This document shows, one piece after another, positions 1-8,323 of a stretch of 55,093 nucleotides of DNA (position 1 is its first letter; every line of letters starts with the position of its first letter). The notes under the pieces are model-generated. The model was not told where the DNA came from and did no database searches. It was given only the letters and a program-made list of their open reading frames with translations. This stretch comes from CAYRDK01 sp043819345 (lineage in GTDB: Bacteria; Omnitrophota; Gorgyraeia; Velamenicoccales; Velamenicoccaceae). The position numbers and the translations under genes were made by a program. Location: positions 1 through 55,093 of the forward strand of contig JBDREX010000019.1 in assembly GCA_043819345.1 (NCBI GenBank). The letters are read 5' to 3'.

Positions 1-1
1 T

Positions 2-82
2 TATTTTTATATCAGAAATTCTGATGATTTAGGGGAGTTTTGGGAGAGGTATTTGGAAGATAAACTAAAGGGCATAAGATAG
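2..82 (+). CDS. C-terminal end of an unidentified upstream gene (possibly murG)
   Basis: An open frame runs from the left edge to a TAG at 80-82 and gives 26 residues, starting YFYIRNSDDL and ending EDKLKGIR. Nothing in this tail identifies the protein. The gene ends 9 bases before murC, and murG often precedes murC in dcw clusters, so murG is the best guess from context alone. The fragment could also be a chance open frame, because 26 codons is short. Confidence 0.4.
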   Translation, partial: YFYIRNSDDLGEFWERYLEDKLKGIR

Positions 83-91
83 GAACATATC

Positions 92-1450
92 ATGTTGAAG
101 CATATACATTTTATCGGTATCGGGGGTATTGGTGTTAGCGCTATTGCCCAGCTGGCTTTGAAAAAGGCTGATAAGATTACTGGTTCTGACGCGAAATCTT
201 CAGAGATTACGGATAAACTCAAGAGGCTAGGTATTGATGTTAAGATAGGCCATGATGCTTCTTATGTGGAGGGGGCCAGCTTAGTAGTTTATTCCAGCGC
301 GATACCCTATGATAATCCGGAATTGGCAGCGGCCAGGAGCAAAGGCATTTCTGTTAAAAAACGGGCTGAGTTTTTAAGTTTGCTGATGGCGGATAAGACG
401 GTGGTTACGGTTAGTGGTGCTCATGGCAAGACTACGACATCTTCTTTGGCGGCAAGGCTTCTTTGCGGGGCTGGATTTGCCCCGACAGTTGCTGTGGGTG
501 GTATTTTACGTGAAGATGGCGATAATGCCAAATCGGGACAGAGTTCTTATTTTGTTGCGGAAGCTGATGAGAGTGATGGTAGTTTTTTATTATATAAGCC
601 CGATTATTCTATTATTACCAATATTGATGATGAGCATATGGATTTTTATAAGTCTCGTGATAATCTTTTGAATTCTTTTTCTCAGTTTATCAGCCAAACT
701 AAAAAAGGTGGTTGTGTTTTTTATTGCCGGGATGATGAAGTCTTGGCTTCTTCGGTTGTTAATTCCGGAGTCAGGTGCATTAGTTTTGGATTTACACAGG
801 AGGCTGATTTTTATCCTGAAAATGTTACTTTTTTATCGGATGGATTTGTTTTTAATTGTATGCATCGTGGTAAATTATTAGGAGAAATTGCTCTAAACCT
901 TATTGGACGGCATAACATATTAAATGTTTTGGCAGTTGTTGCGTTGGGGATAGAATTGGGAATAGATTTTTTAAAGATTAGTTCTGTTCTTGCTGGTTTT
1001 AAGGGTGTTCAGCGGCGATTTCAGATAAAGTATGACGGATTAGATGTGAAGATTGTTGATGATTACGCTCATCATCCAACAGAGATTTTGGCTATTTTAG
1101 AAGCAGCGTCTTTATCTTTGCGCAGGCGCCTGGTGGTTGTTTTTCAACCACATCGCTATACGCGCACAAGTATGCTTTTAGATAGATTTGCGCAATGCTT
1201 TCATAAGAGTGATCATTTGGTTATTACGGATATTTATGCGGCAGGAGAAAAAGTGATAGCTGGGATTGACTCTGAGCATGTTGCCAATAGGATTCGCGCG
1301 TATGTCAAAACACCTGTTGATTATGTGGCCAGGCACAATGTTATCGATTATCTTAAGGGCGTTATTTGTAAAAATGATCTTATTTTATTTTTAGGGGCAG
1401 GAGATATTACAAAAATCAGTGATGAATTCGCAGGCACTTTTGAAAAATAA
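92..1450 (+). CDS. murC: UDP-N-acetylmuramate--L-alanine ligase MurC
   Basis: MurC adds L-alanine to UDP-MurNAc with ATP, the first amino-acid step of cytoplasmic peptidoglycan precursor synthesis. The 452-residue protein has the usual family length. The N-terminal Rossmann-type glycine motif GIGGIGVS is at residues 9-16. The ATP-binding loop AHGKTTT is at 110-116, followed by the Mur ligase signatures EADESDGSF, NIDDEHMDFY and, near residue 328, DDYAHHPTE. A late FQPHRYTR motif is typical of MurC. The ATG follows a weak AGGA ribosome site at 81-84. murB begins inside its last codons, so the two are probably translationally coupled in a dcw operon. Identification is secure. Confidence 0.97.
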   Translation: MLKHIHFIGIGGIGVSAIAQLALKKADKITGSDAKSSEITDKLKRLGIDVKIGHDASYVEGASLVVYSSAIPYDNPELAAARSKGISVKKRAEFLSLLMADKTVVTVSGAHGKTTTSSLAARLLCGAGFAPTVAVGGILREDGDNAKSGQSSYFVAEADESDGSFLLYKPDYSIITNIDDEHMDFYKSRDNLLNSFSQFISQTKKGGCVFYCRDDEVLASSVVNSGVRCISFGFTQEADFYPENVTFLSDGFVFNCMHRGKLLGEIALNLIGRHNILNVLAVVALGIELGIDFLKISSVLAGFKGVQRRFQIKYDGLDVKIVDDYAHHPTEILAILEAASLSLRRRLVVVFQPHRYTRTSMLLDRFAQCFHKSDHLVITDIYAAGEKVIAGIDSEHVANRIRAYVKTPVDYVARHNVIDYLKGVICKNDLILFLGAGDITKISDEFAGTFEK

Positions 1451-2447
1451 GCCTTATCCGACCAATACGTGTAATCGCTTGCTTTCTGGCAGGGCAGGTA
1501 GAAAGCGAAATACATGCGAGGCATCTTTGGCTTGTGTTCGGGGTAATGATTTTCCTTGTTTGCAAAAGTATAGGATTAAGACAAATGTGTCGCTTAAATC
1601 TCATACAAGTTTTAGAATTGGCGGGAAGGCGCGCTATTGGTATGAACCAGATAATAAAAAAGAGTTGGCCGGATTTTTAAAAACATGTGGCAATTCTTTA
1701 TCCATGTTTGTTATTGGCTGTGGCAGTAATCTTTTGATCAGGGAAGGGCTAATTGATAAGGTTTTTATTCATTTGCGAGGAGCAGATTTTAATACGATCA
1801 GGATTCGTGGGTCTCGGGTTTATGTTGGGGCGGGTGTTAAGATAAGTCAGCTTCTTCTGGCTTTAAAAGAAAGTGATTTGATTGGATATGAGTTTTTAGC
1901 GGGTATTCCCGGAACTCTTGGCGGCGCTGCTGTTATGAATGCCGGGGCACGATGTGGGGTTGTTGATTCTTGTTATGTTGAGATGAAGGATATAGTTCGT
2001 CGTGTTGAGGTTTTGGACCGGCAAGGACGATTTCATATTTTGGAGTCTTGCGATCTGGATTTTTCATACCGCTGCTCTAATCTAAAGCCTTTCATTGTTG
2101 TTGGTGTTGTATTAGAATTCAAAAAAGGTGATAAAAAGGCTGCGAGTGAAACAATAAAAAAACTTATGGAATATCGCCGCCAGTATCAGGACTGGCGTTA
2201 TCCTAGTGCCGGGAGTTTTTTTAAAAATCCTGATTTCAGGTTTTCAGCTGGCCAGTTGATTGATTTGTGCTGCTTGAAAGGTTTCAGAGTTGGTGGTGCT
2301 CAGGTGAGTGATAAACATGCCAATTTTATTTTAAATGTGGGAAAGGCTAACAGCAGTGATGTGATTAAGATTATGGAAAAGATCAGGCAGAGGGTGTATA
2401 ATCGTTTCAAAATAAAACTTATACCAGAGGTGGAAATTGTTTCTTGA
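1422..2447 (+). CDS. murB: UDP-N-acetylenolpyruvoylglucosamine reductase MurB
   Basis: MurB reduces UDP-GlcNAc-enolpyruvate to UDP-MurNAc using FAD and NADPH. Visible signatures are the FAD-site stretch VIGCGSNLLIRE, then AGIPGTLGGAAVMNAGA, the FSYRCS stretch, the catalytic serine region AGSFFKNP and the C-terminal PEVEIV glutamate. The absence of a long insertion suggests a type II enzyme. The family normally starts just before SHTSFRIGG. This frame instead adds about 55 residues, starting at GTG 1419 or ATG 1422 and overlapping murC by about 30 bases. That leader is rich in Arg, Asn and Cys and resembles nothing I know. A TTG at 1561 would give a conventional N-terminus but has no ribosome site. 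Function is certain; the start is not. Confidence 0.93.
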   Translation: MNSQALLKNKPYPTNTCNRLLSGRAGRKRNTCEASLACVRGNDFPCLQKYRIKTNVSLKSHTSFRIGGKARYWYEPDNKKELAGFLKTCGNSLSMFVIGCGSNLLIREGLIDKVFIHLRGADFNTIRIRGSRVYVGAGVKISQLLLALKESDLIGYEFLAGIPGTLGGAAVMNAGARCGVVDSCYVEMKDIVRRVEVLDRQGRFHILESCDLDFSYRCSNLKPFIVVGVVLEFKKGDKKAASETIKKLMEYRRQYQDWRYPSAGSFFKNPDFRFSAGQLIDLCCLKGFRVGGAQVSDKHANFILNVGKANSSDVIKIMEKIRQRVYNRFKIKLIPEVEIVS

Positions 2448-3372
2448 AGACAAACATATTGGGATTATGATGGGCGGATGTTCTTGCGAAAGAGCTGTCT
2501 CTTTGAAGTCTGGAGAGGCTGTTGCGAATGCTTTAAAGGCATTAGATTGCCGAGCTACGCTTTTGGATATTCGTCATGAAACAGAACAGGAAGTCAAAGA
2601 CCTTGTTCGTGAGCACCACATTGATGTTGTTTTTATTGCGATGCATGGCGGGTTTGGGGAGGATGGAAGATTACAACATATTTTGGATAATTTACAGCTG
2701 CCCTACACAGGTTCTTCTTCGGCATCCAGTAGGCTTGCGATGGATAAATGGGCTTCACGACTTGTGTTTGAAAGGGCGAATTTATCAGTGCCCAGGTATA
2801 TTAAATTAAATAAGAGCGATAAGGTTTTTGATGTAGGAACATTACAGTTTCCGCTTGTTGTCAAGCCATGCAGCCAGGGTTCAAGTATTGGTATTTCTTT
2901 TGTTGATTCTTTGGCGTATTTTCAAAAAGCTGTTGACGATGCTTTTAAATTTGATGAAGATGTTCTGGTTGAAGAATTTATCAGGGGTAGAGAGTTGACC
3001 GTCTCTATTCTTGATGGAGAGCCTCTGCCTATTGTTGAGATTATTCCAAAATCCGGTTTTTTTGATTATAAGTCTAAATATGAGCGTGGATTGACCAATT
3101 ATATGGCGCCTGCATCTTTGCCACAAGGATTAGCTCGGCAAATTCAAACTTGTGCTCTTAGCGCTTATCATGTTTTGGGTTGTCGGCATTTTGCCAGAGT
3201 TGATATGATTGTCCGTTCAGGTAGTTCGCCTTTTGTATTGGAAGTGAACACTATTCCCGGTTTAACAGAGACGAGTCTTTTTCCAAAAGCAGCACAGGCA
3301 GCCGGCATTGGTTTTGACCAGCTTTGCATGAAGCTTATTCGTCTGACATTGTCGGATTTAGTCCGTCAATGA
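2437..3372 (+). CDS. ddl: D-alanine--D-alanine ligase
   Basis: Ddl joins two D-alanines with ATP to make the dipeptide used by MurF. The 311-residue protein has ATP-grasp layout. It opens with HIGIMMGGCSCER (the family's GGxSxER motif), then GGFGEDG at 71-77, the flexible ATP loop KPCSQGSSIGI at 143-153, EEFIRGRE near 180, FARVDMI, and the metal/ligand motif EVNTIPGLT near the C-terminus. The start is a TTG at 2437, chosen because AGAGGTGG lies just upstream and the N-terminus then matches family length; an ATG at 2467 would cut into the GG motif. It overlaps the end of murB by 11 bases, suggesting coupled translation. Confidence 0.95.
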   Translation: MFLEDKHIGIMMGGCSCERAVSLKSGEAVANALKALDCRATLLDIRHETEQEVKDLVREHHIDVVFIAMHGGFGEDGRLQHILDNLQLPYTGSSSASSRLAMDKWASRLVFERANLSVPRYIKLNKSDKVFDVGTLQFPLVVKPCSQGSSIGISFVDSLAYFQKAVDDAFKFDEDVLVEEFIRGRELTVSILDGEPLPIVEIIPKSGFFDYKSKYERGLTNYMAPASLPQGLARQIQTCALSAYHVLGCRHFARVDMIVRSGSSPFVLEVNTIPGLTETSLFPKAAQAAGIGFDQLCMKLIRLTLSDLVRQ

Positions 3373-3469
3373 TTGTGGGTATTTTATTGCATGGGGGAGT
3401 GGATAGTTTGCTGGTTTTTGTTGGCGGGATTTTTGCGAAATATTTATATATCTAAAGGAGTTTGTTATT

Positions 3470-4273
3470 ATGCGAGGTAAGAAGAAGCGGAAACGTTTTT
3501 TAGTTTTTTTTCTATTTGTGTTGCCTGTCCTAGCGTTAGGCCTGTCTTCGTTTGCTATTTTTAAAGGAATAAAAAATTATATTACAAGTTCCAGCTATTT
3601 TGAGATCAAGAAAGTTGCCATTGAGGGCATCGCTAATGGTATGTACGCTGATTCGATTAAACAGGAGATTTTAGGGAATAATATTTTTTGTCTTGATACA
3701 GTTAAGATGTCAGAGAGGATTCAAAGAAAATTTCCAAATTTTTCTAATGTTGTTATAACAAGGGTTCTGCCTTCTGAGTTGCTGATTGTTGCGAAAGAGC
3801 GCTTGCCTGTGGCGGTGCTAAAAAGAGATATTTATTATGTTTTTGATTCTGACGCGGTTGTTTTGTCAAGTTTTTCTTCTCAAAGCATGATTGATTTGCC
3901 ATTGATTATAGGTTTTGAGAAACAGCTCAAGAAGATTGAAGTTGGGAAAAAATATCCTTTGAAAGGTTTGCGCACATCGCTTGCGTTGGCTAAAGCTTTA
4001 AAGATTCAGCTGCCTTTTGTTTATACACAAGTGCCTAATACTCAGAATTTAAAAGTGACGACAATTGATGCAGAGGATACGGCTAATTTATCATTTTATT
4101 TCAATGATAATCTTCAGGTTAAGATTGGTGGTCAGGATTTTGATGCGCGCTTGAGTTTATTGCCTGTTGTTTTGAAAGGCATTGATTATGAAATTGCCCA
4201 GGTTGATTACATTGATCTTAGGTCTAAAGAGCCTGTAGTAGCGTATAGAAATAAAAGCACTAAGAGGAAATAG
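3470..4273 (+). CDS. ftsQ: Cell division protein FtsQ/DivIB
   Basis: FtsQ/DivIB is a bitopic membrane protein that links the divisome to septal wall synthesis. The 267-residue product has a basic N-terminus (KKKRKR), one transmembrane segment at about residues 10-32, then an extracytoplasmic part starting with a POTRA-like block (EIKKVAIEGI near 46) and an FtsQ-type domain containing RVLPSELLIVAKERLPVAV. Sequence conservation in this family is low, so the call rests on topology, POTRA pattern and position between ddl and ftsA. An AAAGGAG ribosome site lies about 10 bases before the ATG. A 97-base gap separates it from ddl with no clear promoter. Confidence 0.9.
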   Translation: MRGKKKRKRFLVFFLFVLPVLALGLSSFAIFKGIKNYITSSSYFEIKKVAIEGIANGMYADSIKQEILGNNIFCLDTVKMSERIQRKFPNFSNVVITRVLPSELLIVAKERLPVAVLKRDIYYVFDSDAVVLSSFSSQSMIDLPLIIGFEKQLKKIEVGKKYPLKGLRTSLALAKALKIQLPFVYTQVPNTQNLKVTTIDAEDTANLSFYFNDNLQVKIGGQDFDARLSLLPVVLKGIDYEIAQVDYIDLRSKEPVVAYRNKSTKRK

Positions 4274-4306
4274 TGTGTTGATGATTTGTAAGGGGAGGCG
4301 GGTCGA

Positions 4307-5542
4307 ATGAAAAGAGGCAGTAGATTTCTTTATGCTTTGGATATTGGGTCCAGCAAAATGGTTTTGTCAGCGGCAGCCTATTGTCAAAATACGCATACCT
4401 TAGGCCCGATTTTAATAGAAAGCCAGCCTTCGAAGGGTATTTTTAAAGGTGTTGTTAGTGATATGGCTTCCTTAAGTGATGCTATACAGAGCTTATGTAA
4501 AAGGATGGAGGCCAAAAGCGGTGCTAAAATAGTTCAGATGGCGGTTAGCATTAACGGTGATTATATCCAAGCGCGTCAAAGTGTTGTCGCGATGGCTTTA
4601 GCGGAACGCGGAACGCGTAGTGTGACTAAGCGGGATTTAGAAAAGCTTATATCGCAGGCTAGGATTCTGGGATTAGAATTGGATGAAGAGCTGTTGCATG
4701 AATATCCTAAGGGATATTCTATTGATCGTAATAATATGATTCTCAATCCATTGGGTTTGCAGGGAAGAAGGTTTGAGATGAATCTGTTGTTGATTTGTGC
4801 TCAGGCGATCTATTTAGAAAATATTAAAAGAGCTATTGAACGTGCTGGCTTCAGTGCATCTGAGCTTGTGTTTTGTGGTGTTGCTGCTTCGGAGGCTATT
4901 TTATTAACTCAGGAGAAAGAAAAAGGGGTTGTTTTGATTGATATTGGGGAAGCTCTCACTAATGTATTGGTTTATAAAAATGAGATTCTTCGTTTTGCTA
5001 AGGTTCTTCCCTTTGGCGGCTATAATTTGAGTGAGACTATTGCCAACCATTTTAAGATTCCTTTCGAGCTGGCGAGCGGGATTAAGGAATCGTCTCTTGA
5101 TTTAAGTGCGGATATATCTGGTTCAGAAGATGTTATGATAAAAACAGACATGCACTATCGTTCTATTAAGAAGCGCCAGCTTATGGAAATTATTTTGCCT
5201 GAGATTGAGAATTTTATAGATATGCTTAAGGGTGCTATTGAAGTGGATGCTTTAATGGATATGGCAGGTGCTCAGATTGTTGTGACTGGGGGCTTGAGTT
5301 TGCTTGAAGGCTTGCTTGAGCGCATAGAGCATGGATTAGGTTTACCGGTGAAAATGGGTGTTGTCAGGGGCCTAAAGGATGTTCCTGCCTCTAGAGCATC
5401 TTCTTATGCGGCGGCTATTGGGTTGCTCAATCTGCAGAAAGAAAAGCATCAAAAGAACAAACTGAAACTTATCCTGGGGGATAGAAGAAAATTTTTTGAT
5501 GTTTTTGACTATGTCAAAACCCTCTATCAAGACTATTTTTGA
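4307..5542 (+). CDS. ftsA: Cell division protein FtsA
   Basis: FtsA is an actin-like ATPase that tethers FtsZ to the membrane. The 411-residue protein shows phosphate-binding motifs of the actin fold: LDIGSSKMV near residue 11, VLIDIGEALTNV near 205 and VVTGGLSLLEG near 326. The C-terminus (KKFFDVFDYVKTLYQ region) could be the amphipathic membrane-targeting helix. GGGGAGG precedes the ATG. ftsZ usually follows ftsA directly. Here the next gene is yggS after 112 bases, with its own promoter, and ftsZ is not in the window. Confidence 0.93.
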   Translation: MKRGSRFLYALDIGSSKMVLSAAAYCQNTHTLGPILIESQPSKGIFKGVVSDMASLSDAIQSLCKRMEAKSGAKIVQMAVSINGDYIQARQSVVAMALAERGTRSVTKRDLEKLISQARILGLELDEELLHEYPKGYSIDRNNMILNPLGLQGRRFEMNLLLICAQAIYLENIKRAIERAGFSASELVFCGVAASEAILLTQEKEKGVVLIDIGEALTNVLVYKNEILRFAKVLPFGGYNLSETIANHFKIPFELASGIKESSLDLSADISGSEDVMIKTDMHYRSIKKRQLMEIILPEIENFIDMLKGAIEVDALMDMAGAQIVVTGGLSLLEGLLERIEHGLGLPVKMGVVRGLKDVPASRASSYAAAIGLLNLQKEKHQKNKLKLILGDRRKFFDVFDYVKTLYQDYF

Positions 5543-5613
5543 TTTTTCGGTCCGCTGACTTCTTATCAGGTGAAATTCAACTTCATCAATGGGTTATAAA
5601 TTGTCTGTTGCGG

Positions 5614-5642
5614 TTGACACTAGACAGGTTTTGTGTTAATTT
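5614..5642 (+). promoter_or_regulatory. Sigma70-type promoter for yggS-proC
   Basis: A perfect -35 TTGACA (5614-5619) is followed after 17 bases by TAATTT (5637-5642). The predicted start near 5649 leaves only about 6 bases before the yggS ATG at 5655. There is no ribosome-binding sequence, so the message would be almost leaderless. Confidence 0.65.
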
Positions 5643-5654
5643 ACCCCTTTACAT

Positions 5655-6362
5655 ATGAGCTCAATTAGAGATAATGTCGAATCTTGTTTGGCCAGATTGC
5701 GGATGGCAGCCGAAAGAAGCCGGAGGCCTTTCAAAGATGTTACCTTAGTTGTTGTGACAAAAGGAGTTGGCCTATCTTTGGTCTGTGAAGCGCTTGATTG
5801 TGGCCTTGTCCACATTGGAGAGAGCCGTATTCAGGAGGTTGCGACAAAGTATGAGGCGCTTAATCAGTATGCAGCACGGAAAAAGATTCGGATTATTTGG
5901 CATATGATAGGGCATTTACAGACTAATAAAGTAAAAGATGCGGTAAAATTATTTGATCTCATCCATTCGGTTGATAGCTTTCGCCTTGCCCAGTGTATTG
6001 ATATTGAGGCGAAAAAGGCGGGCAAAATTCAAGAGGTATTGGTTCAGGTTAATGTTTCAGGTGAGCCTTCGAAATCTGGTTTTTCTCCTGGTGTGTTGAT
6101 AGATGAATTAGCTCGGATGAAAAATTTTTCGCATATCAAAATATCAGGGCTTATGACGATTGCCCCCTTGACAGAAGATTTATCAGTTAGTCGGAGTTGT
6201 TTTCGCAGATTGAAAGAGTTGAGGGATGATGTTAATCGTCAGGGTTCTTTTGCTTTAACGCATCTTTCTATGGGGATGACGCATGACTTTGAAGTAGCGG
6301 TCGAAGAAGGAGCCAGTTTTGTGCGTGTTGGTACGGCTATATTTGGAGAGCGGAATAAATGA
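5655..6362 (+). CDS. yggS: YggS-family PLP homeostasis protein
   Basis: YggS/PLPBP proteins bind pyridoxal phosphate, buffer its supply and affect amino- and keto-acid metabolism; no enzyme activity is established. The 235-residue sequence has the single alanine-racemase-like barrel. The PLP lysine is K36 in VVTKGV, followed by GESRIQE, the HMIGHLQTNK motif, SGLMTIAPL, and the phosphate-binding end MGMTHDFEVAVEEG...VRVGTAIFG. The TGA overlaps the ATG of proC, matching the common yggS-proC pairing. No ribosome site precedes the ATG. Confidence 0.95.
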   Translation: MSSIRDNVESCLARLRMAAERSRRPFKDVTLVVVTKGVGLSLVCEALDCGLVHIGESRIQEVATKYEALNQYAARKKIRIIWHMIGHLQTNKVKDAVKLFDLIHSVDSFRLAQCIDIEAKKAGKIQEVLVQVNVSGEPSKSGFSPGVLIDELARMKNFSHIKISGLMTIAPLTEDLSVSRSCFRRLKELRDDVNRQGSFALTHLSMGMTHDFEVAVEEGASFVRVGTAIFGERNK

Positions 6363-7186
6363 ATTTTTCTGAAAAGGTGATTGGTGTTATTGGTTGTGGC
6401 CATATGGGTTCAGCTTTGGTTGAGCATTTAAGAAAGAAGCTGGTTTTTAAAGATATTATTGTTGTCGATAAAGATAAAGATAAAGAGCAGAGTTTGGTCA
6501 GGAGTTTTTCTGTTAAGGCTATAGAAAATATTGGCAAGTTAATTGCTGATAGCGATGTTATTATTGTGGCGGTAAAACCGCAGGATATTGGTCAGATTGT
6601 CGAAGGCATAGAGGTATTTTCAGGGAAATTAATTATTTCTATTGCTGCTGGCATTACGATTTCTCGCTTGGAATCTTTGTTTAATCGCGCGACAGCCATT
6701 GTTCGCGCTATGCCGAATCTCAACGCTTTGATCGGTGCGAGTGTGACGGCCTTATGCCGTAACTCAGCCGTTTTGCCAGAGCAGTGGCAAATGGCTGAAG
6801 CAATTTTTAAGGCCGTTGGAGATGTGGTCTTTGTGCAGGAAGGGCAATTGAATAGCGTTACGGCTATTTCTGGCAGCGGACCTGCTTTTGTTGCGTATTT
6901 GGTCAAGGATTTAGGTGAAAAAACAATTGAGGAAGGTTTGAATCGTTCTGCCATTGAGTTTGGCATTGAAGCTGGTGTCGCCCAAACTCTAGCACACGCG
7001 ACGGTTGTTGGTACATCCCGGACCCTTGCTTTAAATTTCGACGCGGATATGTTGATTAAGAGAGTTTGTTCAAAAGGGGGGACAACGGAAGCGGGTATGC
7101 GTGTGCTTACAGAAAAAGGAAAGACACTCGAAGCTTTGTATTTAGCAGTTAAGGCTGCGAAAGAAAGAGCGGATGAATTGAGTTAG
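6359..7186 (+). CDS. proC: Pyrroline-5-carboxylate reductase
   Basis: ProC makes proline from pyrroline-5-carboxylate with NAD(P)H. The 275-residue protein has the Rossmann motif GVIGCGHMGSAL at the N-terminus, VKPQDI, the AMPNLNALIG segment, SGSGPAFVAY and the substrate-site KGGTTEAGMRVL. It starts in an ATGA overlap with yggS. proB and proA lie about 37 kb downstream in the same orientation, so the whole route from glutamate to proline is present in this window. A family-A hairpin repeat begins at its stop codon. Confidence 0.97.
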   Translation: MNFSEKVIGVIGCGHMGSALVEHLRKKLVFKDIIVVDKDKDKEQSLVRSFSVKAIENIGKLIADSDVIIVAVKPQDIGQIVEGIEVFSGKLIISIAAGITISRLESLFNRATAIVRAMPNLNALIGASVTALCRNSAVLPEQWQMAEAIFKAVGDVVFVQEGQLNSVTAISGSGPAFVAYLVKDLGEKTIEEGLNRSAIEFGIEAGVAQTLAHATVVGTSRTLALNFDADMLIKRVCSKGGTTEAGMRVLTEKGKTLEALYLAVKAAKERADELS

Positions 7187-7245
7187 CGGGTGTCGGGTTG
7201 GCGGGTTAAACTCGTAAACACGTAAACCGGCCAACACGCTAACCC
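7182..7245 (+). repeat. Intergenic hairpin repeat, family A, copy 1
   Basis: The element starts within the proC stop region and is built from related words such as GTTAGCGGG, GGGTTGGCGGGTT, AACTCGTAAAC and CCAACACGCTAACCC. The ends GTTAGCG (7182-7188) and CGCTAAC (7237-7243) are exact inverted repeats and the interior is roughly self-complementary. Copies 2-4 share the same words at 20680, 40776 and 46803. Confidence 0.7.
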
Positions 7246-7269
7246 AGGTTTCTTATAGGAGGTTTCGCG

Positions 7270-8139
7270 ATGGCAAAGATAGGTATTATTGGTGGTAGTG
7301 GAATTTATAAAATTGAAGGACTAAAAAATTGTAGGGAAGTTGAAGTTCAGACACCTTTTGGCAGGCCCTCAGATGTTTATCGTGTTGGTGAGCTTGAAGG
7401 TGTGGATGTAGTTTTTTTACCGCGGCATGGTAGTCAACATACGATTAATCCGTCTGAAATTAATTACAGGGCTAATATTTACGGGATGAAGAAATTAGGA
7501 GTTGAACGCTTGATTTCTGTTTCGGCTTGTGGTTCATTAAAGAAGGAGCTTAAGCCCTTGGATTTTGTCCTTCCAGATCAGTTTGTTGACAGGACTAACC
7601 AGGCTCGCCAGATGACTTTTTTTCAGAATGGCATTGTGGCGCATATTAGTTTTGCGTCTCCTGTGTGTGGCGAGCTTGCCAAGATTATTTATGAAGCGGC
7701 AAAAACCTTGAAATTAACGGTTCATGCGAAGGGGACCTATCTGAACATGGAGGGCCCTGCGTTTTCAACAAAAGCAGAGTCAGAACTTTATCGTTCGTGG
7801 GGAATGGATATTATCGGCATGACAAACATGGCAGAGGCAAGGTTGGCCAGAGAAGCAGAGATGTGTTTTGTGACGGTTGCGGCTATTACGGATTATGATT
7901 GTTGGTATGAAGCGCATGAATCTGTGACGGTTGAAATGGTTGTGGCCAATTTAATGAAAAATGCAGACCATGCTAAACGGCTTATTAAAGACTGTATTAG
8001 CCGGATGTCTCAGGAGTATTCTTGTGGTTGTCATGAGGCCTTAAAATACGCGATTGTAACACATAAGGATGCTATTTCTTCTGAAACGAAACAAAGGCTT
8101 GAACCTATTATTGGAAAATATGTAATTAGTACCAAATAA
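7270..8139 (+). CDS. mtnP: S-methyl-5'-thioadenosine phosphorylase (MTAP family)
   Basis: The protein belongs to the MTAP branch of purine nucleoside phosphorylases, which phosphorolyse methylthioadenosine to adenine and methylthioribose-1-phosphate. At 289 residues it has the N-terminal GGSGIYKIEG, the phosphate-site RHGSQH, NYRANI, and MEGPAFSTKAE followed by GMTNMAEA, then TDYDCW in the base-binding area. A strong AGGAGG lies 5 bases before the ATG. Some relatives use other 6-oxopurine nucleosides, so exact substrate is less certain than family. No other methionine-salvage genes are nearby. Confidence 0.9.
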   Translation: MAKIGIIGGSGIYKIEGLKNCREVEVQTPFGRPSDVYRVGELEGVDVVFLPRHGSQHTINPSEINYRANIYGMKKLGVERLISVSACGSLKKELKPLDFVLPDQFVDRTNQARQMTFFQNGIVAHISFASPVCGELAKIIYEAAKTLKLTVHAKGTYLNMEGPAFSTKAESELYRSWGMDIIGMTNMAEARLAREAEMCFVTVAAITDYDCWYEAHESVTVEMVVANLMKNADHAKRLIKDCISRMSQEYSCGCHEALKYAIVTHKDAISSETKQRLEPIIGKYVISTK

Positions 8140-8257
8140 ACATCTTTTTAATGGTTCCAGTGATTCTCACCGGCTGGCAAGAAGAATAAGATTGCAATAA
8201 TTAAAGATGTTATTGGATTCATTCTCTGAAATTTTTTTGAAAATCGCTGTAATCAGG

Positions 8258-8282
8258 TTAATGTTGAATTTTTCAGCATTAA
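8258..8282 (+). promoter_or_regulatory. Hairpin in the ileS leader
   Basis: TTAATGTTGA (8258-8267) and TCAGCATTAA (8273-8282) pair over 10 positions with one G-U pair around a 5-base loop, 41 bases before the ileS ATG. Upstream, CATCTTT...AAT (8141 on) can pair with ATTAAAGATG near 8200-8209 and encloses smaller hairpins. No T-box specifier or AGGGTGG motif is visible and there is no U-run terminator. Function unknown. Confidence 0.4.
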
Positions 8283-8323
8283 TTACATAAAATAGTTGAG
8301 TTATCCAGGAAAGAAAAATTATT

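Noticed and set aside
8140..8323. T-box riboswitch controlling ileS
   Set aside because: No T-box AGGGTGGNACC-type sequence, no specifier-loop pattern and no terminator with a U-run.
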